From positions 1-16,096 of the forward strand of contig DWVE01000002.1 of assembly GCA_019120375.1 (NCBI GenBank): 16,096 nucleotides of DNA, written 5' to 3'. The notes beneath the pieces were generated by a model. It searched no databases and was not told the DNA's origin. It saw only the letters and a list, made by a program, of their open reading frames with translations. This document shows, one piece after another, positions 8,496-12,586 of the stretch (position 1 is its first letter; every line of letters starts with the position of its first letter). The position numbers and the translations under genes are program-made. This DNA is from Allofournierella_A excrementavium (GTDB lineage Bacteria; Bacillota; Clostridia; Oscillospirales; Ruminococcaceae).

Positions 8496-8524
8496 TTGCG
8501 CCGCAGACGGCGGCGCAGTATAAT
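8496..8524 (+). promoter_or_regulatory. Sigma-A promoter for the zinc-ribbon gene
   Basis: TTGCGC at 8496-8501 and a perfect TATAAT at 8519-8524 are separated by 17 bases, the ideal spacing. The -35 matches the consensus only in TTG. The start site would be near 8531, giving a leader of about 40 bases that contains a second small inverted repeat (CCGGC at 8539-8543, GCCGG at 8548-8552). The AT-rich -10 stands out in a very GC-rich gap. Confidence 0.7.
8497..8517. repeat. Perfect 8-bp inverted repeat after the kinase stop, overlapping a promoter
   Basis: TGCGCCGC at 8497-8504 and GCGGCGCA at 8510-8517 form a perfect stem with a five-base loop (AGACG). It starts six bases after the kinase stop codon. 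It has no T-run on the + strand, so it is not a standard intrinsic terminator. It may be a 3'-end stabilising hairpin or an operator, because it covers most of the -35 to -10 spacer of the promoter at 8496-8524. Confidence 0.7.
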
Positions 8525-8571
8525 GAACACAGAAACATCCGGCGTCTGCCGGCAGAAAGAGGTGCACTGCA

Positions 8572-8964
8572 ATGAACGTGAACATCGACATCGATCGCAT
8601 TCTGGAGGCCGGCGCCAAAGCCGTGGACACTGCCAAGAAGACCGCCACCGACCTGGCCCGCGAGGGCAAGCGCCAGACCGATCTGCTGGCGCTGCAGGGC
8701 AAGAAGGCCAAGGCCGAGCGCCAGCTGGGCGCGCTGGTCTACAGCCTGGCCAAAAACGGCGAGGAGAACCGCCCCCTGGTGGAAAAATACATCGCCGCCA
8801 TCGGCGCGCTGGACGACAAGATCCACGAGCTGAAAAACCAGTCTGCCGCCGAGGGCGAAGCGCCCATCGACGCGCCCGAGACCCCCGCCAAGACCTGCCC
8901 CCAGTGCGGCTGCGAGGTGGAAGAGGATGCCCTGTTTTGTTCTGGGTGCGGGGCACAGCTTTAA
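8572..8964 (+). CDS. Small coiled-coil protein with C-terminal zinc ribbon
   Basis: I do not recognise a characterised family. The 130-residue product starts with an amphipathic, Ala/Lys-rich helical region (about 8-90) that should form a long helix or coiled coil. A short Ala/Pro/Glu linker follows, then a C-terminal zinc ribbon with Cys109-x2-Cys112 and Cys123-x2-Cys126 (CPQCG, then CSGCG), ending four residues later. There is no signal peptide or membrane helix. Similar small 'zinc ribbon domain-containing' proteins are widespread in Clostridia and none that I know has a defined role. AGAGGTG at 8558-8564 is seven bases before the ATG. The gene has its own promoter and a terminator, so it appears monocistronic. 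A coding-like stretch in another frame follows its stop (see findings). Confidence 0.85.
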   Translation: MNVNIDIDRILEAGAKAVDTAKKTATDLAREGKRQTDLLALQGKKAKAERQLGALVYSLAKNGEENRPLVEKYIAAIGALDDKIHELKNQSAAEGEAPIDAPETPAKTCPQCGCEVEEDALFCSGCGAQL

Positions 8965-9042
8965 GCTTGGGCAAAAGGCCAGCGGCAGCGCGGTGGTGTT
9001 CACCGTGAGCCGCGGCGAAAAACAGCAATAAAACAAAAAAAT

Positions 9043-9085
9043 GAACGGCGGATGGGTGATTGCACACATTCCGCCGTTCTATTTG
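9043..9085. terminator. Probable bidirectional intrinsic terminator after the zinc-ribbon gene
   Basis: GAACGGCGGA at 9043-9052 pairs perfectly with TCCGCCGTTC at 9070-9079; the 17-base interior can pair further (GTG with CAC). On the + strand only a short weak T-rich tail follows (TATTTGC). On the - strand the hairpin is followed by a run of seven T, the complement of the A-tract at 9035-9041, so it should stop antisense transcription better than sense. Confidence 0.65.
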
Positions 9086-9148
9086 CATCGAATTTTGTTC
9101 AGAAGTATGAAAACCGCCCAGATGGGGCAAAAATAGGGGCAAAGGGGC

Positions 9149-9177
9149 TTGAAAAGCCATTTTGCGTGGAGTAAAAT
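9149..9177 (+). promoter_or_regulatory. Sigma-A promoter for mazG and the downstream cluster
   Basis: TTGAAA at 9149-9154 and TAAAAT at 9172-9177 with a 17-base spacer, near consensus. The start site would be near 9184, leaving a short leader that begins just before the ribosome binding site. An imperfect hairpin (GGCTT at 9146-9150 with AAGCC at 9154-9158, flanked by GCAAA and TTTGC) overlaps the -35. Confidence 0.75.
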
Positions 9178-9189
9178 TAGAAAGCGATT

Positions 9190-9199
9190 AAGGAGGTGA
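9190..9199 (+). promoter_or_regulatory. Full-length Shine-Dalgarno that decides the mazG start
   Basis: AAGGAGGTGA is a complete match to the 16S rRNA 3' end. The GTG at 9196 overlaps it and cannot be the start. TTG at 9205 is eight bases after AAGGAGG and GTG at 9208 is eleven, so one of these two is the real start. Confidence 0.75.
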
Positions 9200-9204
9200 G
9201 CCGT

Positions 9205-10014
9205 TTGGTGGACTTTGAGCAAAAAGAGCACTATACCGCCCAGGACCTGGTGCGCATCGTGTCTCTTCTGCGGGACCCCGTGAACGGCTGCCCCTGGGAT
9301 AAGGAACAGACCCACCAGTCCATCCGCTCGAACTTCATCGAGGAGACCTACGAGGCGCTGGAGGCCATCGACCTCAACGACGCTCACCTCCTGGAAGAAG
9401 AGCTGGGGGACGTGCTTTTGCAGGTGGCGCTCCACTGTCAGATGGAGGCCGAAAAAGGCGTTTTTGACTTCGATTCCGTGTGCGACGGCATCTGCAAAAA
9501 GCTCATCTACCGCCATCCCCACGTCTTCGGCGACACGGTGGCCGAGACCACCGGCGAGGTGCTCTCCAACTGGGAGGCGCTGAAAAACGCCGAGAAGGCG
9601 CGCACCACCGCCAAGAGCCGGCTGGAGAGCGTGCCCGCGGCCTTTCCCGCGCTGATGCGGGCGGCCAAGGTGCAAAAGCGCGCCGGGGCCTACGGCTTTG
9701 CCTACCCGGACGCCGCCGCCGCGCTGGCCGATCTGGAAAGCGAGCTGGCCGAACTGAAAGAGGCCATGGCCTCGGGTGAGGGCGTTGAATGGGAACTGGG
9801 CGATGTGCTCTTTGCCGCCGCCAACCTGGGCCGCATGCTCGGACAGGACAGCGAGCAGGCCCTGAGCCGGGCCACCACCCGGTTCCAGAACCGGGTCATC
9901 TCCTGCGAGGAGCAGGCCGCCGCCGAGGGCAAAGCCCTGGAGGAAGCCTCTCCCGCCGACCTTGACCGCTATTGGAAGGCGGCCAAGGAGACCGAACAGA
10001 CATCAAAGGGCTGA
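9205..10014 (+). CDS. mazG: Nucleoside triphosphate pyrophosphohydrolase MazG
   Basis: MazG hydrolyses (d)NTPs to NMP and pyrophosphate. It is proposed to clear aberrant nucleotides, and in some bacteria it also lowers (p)ppGpp. The product is about 269 residues, standard for two-domain MazG. The N-terminal MazG domain has CPWDKEQTH at 29-37, the acidic metal motif EETYEALEA at 46-54 and EEELGDV at 64-70. The C-terminal MazG domain has ELKEA at 183-187 and ELGDVLFA at 197-204, so both domains keep the acidic residues. The start codon is TTG at 9205 or GTG at 9208 (see the ribosome-binding-site entry). It is the first gene after a strong promoter. The B. subtilis homologue yabN also precedes rqcP, but there MazG is fused to a methylase-like domain; here it stands alone. 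Confidence 0.94.
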   Translation: MVDFEQKEHYTAQDLVRIVSLLRDPVNGCPWDKEQTHQSIRSNFIEETYEALEAIDLNDAHLLEEELGDVLLQVALHCQMEAEKGVFDFDSVCDGICKKLIYRHPHVFGDTVAETTGEVLSNWEALKNAEKARTTAKSRLESVPAAFPALMRAAKVQKRAGAYGFAYPDAAAALADLESELAELKEAMASGEGVEWELGDVLFAAANLGRMLGQDSEQALSRATTRFQNRVISCEEQAAAEGKALEEASPADLDRYWKAAKETEQTSKG

Positions 10015-10022
10015 TCCCTTTG
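10004..10022. repeat. 7-bp perfect inverted repeat across the mazG stop codon
   Basis: CAAAGGG at 10004-10010 and CCCTTTG at 10016-10022 surround a five-base loop (CTGAT) that contains most of the mazG stop codon. The nearest T-run (ATTTTT, around 10034-10039) is about 12 bases downstream, too far for a standard terminator. It could slow transcript decay or trim the mRNA between mazG and hup. Confidence 0.5.
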
Positions 10023-10053
10023 TGCTGGCATAAATTTTTGGAGGTAAAACATC

Positions 10054-10329
10054 ATGACCAAAGTTGAACTGATCGCGGCTGTCGCTGAGGCTGCCGAGCT
10101 GACCAAGAAGGACGCCGAGAAGGCTGTCAACGCCACTGTGGAAGTCATCACCAAGGCCCTGGCCGACGGCGATAAGGTCTCTCTGGTTGGCTTCGGCACC
10201 TTCGAGACCCACAAGCGCGCCGCCCGCACCGGCATCAACCCCCGCACCAAGGAGACCATCCAGATCGCCGCTACCACCGCTCCCGCTTTCAAGGCCGGCA
10301 AGGCCCTGAAGGACGCGGTGTCCAAGTAA
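10054..10329 (+). CDS. hup: HU-family nucleoid DNA-binding protein
   Basis: HU compacts and bends DNA as a dimer. The 91-residue product is the usual length and keeps the family signatures: GFGTFE at 46-51, the proline-tipped DNA-binding arm RTGINPRTKE around 58-67 and PAFKAGKALKDAV at 77-89. GGAGG at 10040-10044 is nine bases before the ATG. Its codon use differs from its neighbours: GCT, TCT and GTT appear repeatedly beside AAG-only lysine, the pattern of a highly expressed gene. A strong terminator follows. The gene lies between mazG and rqcP, where B. subtilis has no HU gene. I see no convincing promoter of its own, so it is probably read from the mazG promoter or from one inside mazG. 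Confidence 0.97.
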   Translation: MTKVELIAAVAEAAELTKKDAEKAVNATVEVITKALADGDKVSLVGFGTFETHKRAARTGINPRTKETIQIAATTAPAFKAGKALKDAVSK

Positions 10330-10349
10330 TCACAGCGGACCCGATCCTC

Positions 10350-10390
10350 AACGGCTCTGCCGCCGCGCCGCGGGGCAGGGCCGTTTTCTC
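10350..10390 (+). terminator. Intrinsic terminator after hup
   Basis: AACGGCTCTGCC at 10350-10361 pairs with GGCAGGGCCGTT at 10374-10385 (12 bp with one G-U), with a GC-rich 12-base loop and the tail TTTTCTCGTT from 10384. No promoter is visible between it and rqcP, so rqcP probably depends on read-through. Confidence 0.85.
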
Positions 10391-10393
10391 GTT

Positions 10394-10409
10394 CGCCGGG
10401 CGCCCGGCG
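10394..10409. repeat. 16-bp perfect palindrome upstream of the rqcP ribosome binding site
   Basis: CGCCGGGCGCCCGGCG is its own reverse complement over all 16 bases and ends two bases before the AAAGGAG ribosome binding site. In RNA it gives a 6-bp GC-only stem with a GCGC loop. It could be a translational control hairpin or a protein site; no function is shown. Confidence 0.75.
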
Positions 10410-10426
10410 GGAAAGGAGCGAGCTTT

Positions 10427-10672
10427 ATGCGCATCGACAAATACCTGAAGGTCAGCCGCCTCATCAAGCGGCGCACCGTGGCCAACGAGGTGGCCGACGC
10501 GGGCCGTATCCTGGTGAACGGCAAGCCTGCCAAGGCAAGCTACGCCGTCAAGGAAGGGGACGTCATCGAGATCACCTTCGGCAACAAGCCGGTCAAGGTG
10601 CGGGTGCTGTCCACCCTCGCCCCCGCCGGCAAGGACGTGGCCCGGGAGATGTACGAAGTCATCGAAGGGTGA
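10427..10672 (+). CDS. rqcP: S4-domain RNA-binding protein RqcP (YabO)
   Basis: RqcP works with RqcH in bacterial ribosome-associated quality control. It binds obstructed 50S subunits through 23S rRNA and peptidyl-tRNA and supports the addition of C-terminal alanine tails to stalled peptides. The 81-residue product is essentially one S4 domain: MRIDKYLKVSRLIKRR at 1-16, then VADAGRILVNGKPAK at 22-36, followed by a short strand-rich end. This fits RqcP/YabO rather than the larger Hsp15 proteins. AAAGGAG at 10412-10418 is eight bases before the ATG. The position downstream of mazG and upstream of yabP is that of B. subtilis yabO. It lies between two terminators, which suggests low, read-through expression compared with HU. 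RqcH would have to be encoded elsewhere. Confidence 0.93.
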   Translation: MRIDKYLKVSRLIKRRTVANEVADAGRILVNGKPAKASYAVKEGDVIEITFGNKPVKVRVLSTLAPAGKDVAREMYEVIEG

Positions 10673-10691
10673 TTTCGCTTTATTGAGAATG

Positions 10692-10726
10692 ACCGCCCCG
10701 AAGGCGCCGCCTTCGGGGCGGTTTTT
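10692..10726 (+). terminator. Strong intrinsic terminator between rqcP and yabP
   Basis: A perfect 14-bp stem (ACCGCCCCGAAGGC at 10692-10705, GCCTTCGGGGCGGT at 10709-10722) with a three-base loop and TTTTT at 10722-10726. It should isolate the sporulation genes from the housekeeping genes upstream. Confidence 0.93.
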
Positions 10727-10737
10727 CTGTGCCGCCG

Positions 10738-10768
10738 GTCATAACCGCCCGCCGCCCCGGCATATACA
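10738..10768 (+). promoter_or_regulatory. Putative sigma-E (mother-cell sporulation) promoter for yabP
   Basis: GTCATAAC at 10738-10745 resembles the sigma-E -35 and CATATACA at 10761-10768 resembles its -10 (CATAYAMT, seven of eight), with a 15-base spacer. No sigma-A-like pair is seen in this gap. The start site would be near 10776, just ahead of the yabP ribosome binding site. In B. subtilis yabP and yabQ are sigma-E dependent. Confidence 0.55.
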
Positions 10769-10792
10769 TTGGCGAAAAGGCAGGTGCAGATC

Positions 10793-11098
10793 ATGCAGGA
10801 AAAAAAGACCCCCGCCGCCCGGCCCGCTGAAAGTCCGGCGGCAAAGCTGCCCCATCACCTCATCGTGGAGGACCGCAGCGCCCTCACCGCCACCGGCGTG
10901 ACGCGGGTGGTGAGCTGCGACGAGACCGGCGCCACCCTCGAGACCCAGCAGGGCACACTGTTGGTGGGGGGCGAGGGGCTGTCGGTGAGCGAACTGTCCA
11001 TCCAGACGGGCGAGGTGAAAATTTTCGGGCGTATCGAGTCCATGCAGTACACCGAACCCGCGCCGGCGGGCGGCCTGTGGCGCCGCCTGCTGCGCTGA
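10793..11098 (+). CDS. yabP: Sporulation protein YabP
   Basis: YabP belongs to the YabP/YqfC family of sporulation proteins; in B. subtilis it is made in the mother cell. The 101-residue product has a variable N-terminal 20 residues and then the family core from His21 to Tyr86: HHLIVEDRSALTATGV at 21-36, LETQQGTLLVGGEGL at 49-63 and GEVKIFGRIESMQY at 73-86. It is small and soluble, with no signal peptide. I chose ATG at 10793 with CAGGTG at 10781-10786 as ribosome binding site. An in-frame TTG at 10769 lies against the predicted -10 element and has no ribosome binding site. A terminator sits upstream and yabQ follows after six bases. Confidence 0.92.
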   Translation: MQEKKTPAARPAESPAAKLPHHLIVEDRSALTATGVTRVVSCDETGATLETQQGTLLVGGEGLSVSELSIQTGEVKIFGRIESMQYTEPAPAGGLWRRLLR

Positions 11099-11104
11099 AG
11101 GCCC

Positions 11105-11602
11105 ATGGTGGCCCTCGCCGCCCCGCCCTATGTCCTGGCGGACACACTGTGCTGCCTGGGGCTGGGCTTTTTTCTGGCGGCGTGCTACGACCTGGCCCGC
11201 TTCTTTTTGGGCGGCAGCCGCCCGGTGTGCTTTGTGCTGGACCTTGCCGCCGCCCTTGCCGCCGCGGTGCTGGCCTGCAGCTTTGCCGCCTCCCGCAGTT
11301 ACAGCGGCGTGGTGCGCTGGTACATGGCCGCGGGCCTTGCTTTGGGCCTGGCGGGGTATTTTTTTGTGCTTGCGCCGGGGTGCGCAGCGGCCCAGCGGCT
11401 GGTAAAATGGACCATCGCCCGGCCCTTCGTGCTGCTGTGGCTGCTGGCGGTGCGGCCCCTCGCGCGCCTTTGCGGGCGCGCGGCGCACGCAGCGGGGAAC
11501 AAATTGAGTGCCGCTGCCAAAAAACGCCGCAAAAAACAGTTGAAAAATAAAGCGCGTGTGTTGTATAATTCAGATAACCCACTGGTAACTCCACGGGAGT
11601 AA
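11105..11602 (+). CDS. yabQ: Spore cortex biosynthesis protein YabQ
   Basis: YabQ is a polytopic membrane protein needed for spore cortex formation in B. subtilis, where it sits in the outer forespore membrane. The 165-residue product has three to four hydrophobic helices at about 8-34, 41-62, 69-90 and 104-118, with the early YDLARFFLGG segment (27-36) typical of the family. A strongly basic tail around 136-150 (KKRRKKQLKNK) should face the cytoplasm. ATG at 11105 is only three bases after GAAGG (11097-11101). GTG at 11108 has better spacing, so the start is uncertain by one codon. It forms a two-gene unit with yabP. Its 3' end contains the promoter of divIC. The sequence is divergent and recognised mainly by position, helices and tail. 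Confidence 0.85.
   Translation: MVALAAPPYVLADTLCCLGLGFFLAACYDLARFFLGGSRPVCFVLDLAAALAAAVLACSFAASRSYSGVVRWYMAAGLALGLAGYFFVLAPGCAAAQRLVKWTIARPFVLLWLLAVRPLARLCGRAAHAAGNKLSAAAKKRRKKQLKNKARVLYNSDNPLVTPRE
11540..11569 (+). promoter_or_regulatory. Sigma-A promoter for divIC inside the 3' end of yabQ
   Basis: TTGAAA at 11540-11545 and a perfect TATAAT at 11564-11569 with an 18-base spacer. The whole element lies in the coding sequence for the last residues of yabQ, which is locally AT-rich. The start would be near 11576, about 60 bases before divIC. Confidence 0.8.
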
Positions 11603-11635
11603 TGCGCTCATTTTTCGGCGAAGGAGGCCGGCAGC

Positions 11636-11935
11636 ATGGAAAAGAAGCAAAAGCGTGCGCCGCTTCTGCCCCGCTTTTTTCTGCGGGCGGGCCTCGTGCT
11701 GATCGGTGGCTATCTGGTGGCGGGCCTTGTGTTCAACCAGGTGGACATCGCCGCCAAGCAGAAGGAGCTGCAGGACCTGGAGAACCAGCTGGAACAGCAG
11801 CGCCAGCAGAACGACGAGCTGGAGCGGGTGCTGGAATCCGGCAGCGACCAGGAGATCATCGAGCGGGTCGCGCGGGACAAACTGGGCTATGCCAAGCCCA
11901 ACGAGCGGGTGTTCATCGACGTCACCGGCCAGTAA
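11636..11935 (+). CDS. divIC: Septum formation initiator DivIC/FtsB family
   Basis: DivIC is a bitopic divisome protein that forms a complex with FtsL and DivIB at the division septum. The 99-residue product has a basic cytoplasmic N-terminus (1-14), one membrane helix at about 16-34, an external coiled coil at about 38-70 (QKELQDLENQLEQQRQQN), and the conserved C-terminal segment IIERVARDKLGYAKPNERVF at 74-93. This is the normal layout and length. AAGGAGG at 11621-11627 is eight bases before the ATG. It follows yabQ as in B. subtilis but has its own vegetative promoter, as expected for a cell-division gene lying next to sporulation genes. Confidence 0.93.
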   Translation: MEKKQKRAPLLPRFFLRAGLVLIGGYLVAGLVFNQVDIAAKQKELQDLENQLEQQRQQNDELERVLESGSDQEIIERVARDKLGYAKPNERVFIDVTGQ

Positions 11936-11945
11936 AACACGGCAC

Positions 11946-11981
11946 AAAGGCCGCGGCACACCGCCGCGTTGCGGGCCTTTT
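11946..11981 (+). terminator. Terminator or attenuator between divIC and the S1 gene
   Basis: An outer stem AAAGGCC (11946-11952) with GGCCTTT (11974-11980) and an alternative inner stem CGCGGC (11952-11957) with GCCGCG (11963-11968), followed by TTTT at 11978-11981. It ends about 30 bases before the start codon of the next gene, with no clear promoter between, so some read-through must feed that gene. Confidence 0.7.
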
Positions 11982-12011
11982 GCAGAATAAACATAAAGGG
12001 GTTATATCGCG

Positions 12012-12473
12012 TTGCAGTTAGAGGTAGGGGCCATTCTGGAAGGAAAGATCACCGGCGTCAAGAAGTTCGGCGCCTTTGTTGCACTGCCCGGCGGAAAGAC
12101 CGGCATGGTGCACATCTCCGAGGTGTCCAACAGTTTTATCGAGGACCTGTCCACCGTGCTCAGTGAGGGGCAGGAGGTCAAGGTCAAGGTGCTCAACATT
12201 GCGGAGGACGGCAAGATCGCCCTCTCCATCAAGCGCACCCTGCCCCCCGAGCCGCGCCAGAACCGGGGCGGCCCTCACGGCGGGCAGCGCGGCGGCCAGC
12301 GCGGCCGCTCCGATGCGCCCCGGGTCTGGCAGCCCAAGGCTGCCGCGCCTCAGGGCGAGATGAGCTTTGAGGACATGATGGCCAAGTTCAAGAGCCAGAG
12401 CGAGGAGAAAATTTCCGACCTCAAGCGGGTCACCGAGAACCGCCGCGGAGGCGGCTACTCCCGCCGGCGCTGA
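12012..12473 (+). CDS. yabR: S1-domain RNA-binding protein (YabR-like) with basic RGG-rich tail
   Basis: The 153-residue product has one S1 OB-fold RNA-binding domain at about 4-74 (VGAILEGKITGVKKFGAFV, then GMVHISEV and GKIALSIKR), very similar to B. subtilis YabR. A Gly/Arg/Gln-rich linker (83-100), a helical segment SFEDMMAKFKSQSEEKISDL (118-137) and an Arg-rich end follow. Such tails are found on the clostridial members and are missing from the short bacilli version. Its role is probably linked to RNA or the ribosome; the exact function is unknown. The start is TTG at 12012, with AAAGGGG at 11995-12001 ten bases upstream, and it matches the N-terminus of homologues. The position after divIC is as in B. 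subtilis. Confidence 0.9.
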   Translation: MQLEVGAILEGKITGVKKFGAFVALPGGKTGMVHISEVSNSFIEDLSTVLSEGQEVKVKVLNIAEDGKIALSIKRTLPPEPRQNRGGPHGGQRGGQRGRSDAPRVWQPKAAAPQGEMSFEDMMAKFKSQSEEKISDLKRVTENRRGGGYSRRR

Positions 12474-12498
12474 GCATCGGCCCACGGAAAAACAAGGC

Positions 12499-12538
12499 AA
12501 AAGGGCGGACTGTCGGCAGCGGCAGTCCGCTTTTGTTT
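12499..12538. terminator. Intrinsic terminator after the S1 gene, bidirectional
   Basis: GCGGACTG (12505-12512) pairs with CAGTCCGC (12523-12530) around a ten-base loop, followed by TTTTGTTT (12531-12538). AAAA just before the stem gives it a T-run on the - strand as well. Confidence 0.9.
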
Positions 12539-12545
12539 ACCACAG

Positions 12546-12567
12546 AAAAACGGCGGCCCTGCCGCCG
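12546..12567 (-). terminator. Second hairpin with T-run on the - strand, in the leader of the CoA-disulfide reductase gene
   Basis: CGGCGGC (12551-12557), loop CCT and GCCGCCG (12561-12567) form a perfect 7-bp stem. Read on the - strand it is followed by TTTTT (complement of 12546-12550). On the + strand it has no T-run and lies just before the ribosome binding site. Confidence 0.5.
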
Positions 12568-12586
12568 GAGAAAGGAAGTTGAAGCG

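Noticed and set aside
9196..9198. GTG at 9196 as the mazG start
   Set aside because: It is part of the Shine-Dalgarno sequence itself; TTG at 9205 or GTG at 9208 have workable spacing.
10004..10022. CAAAGGG inverted repeat as a terminator between mazG and hup
   Set aside because: No T-run follows directly; the nearest T-rich stretch is about 12 bases away.
10026..10034. Extended -10-like TGG-CATAAA upstream of hup
   Set aside because: Transcription would start inside the hup ribosome binding site, and no -35 is present, so it cannot give a normal mRNA.
10769..10795. TTG at 10769 as the start of yabP
   Set aside because: It falls against the predicted -10 element, has no ribosome binding site, and family homologues begin close to the ATG at 10793.
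11969..11997. TTGCGG-17-CATAAA as a promoter for the S1 gene
   Set aside because: It overlaps the terminator stem and would start transcription after the ribosome binding site.
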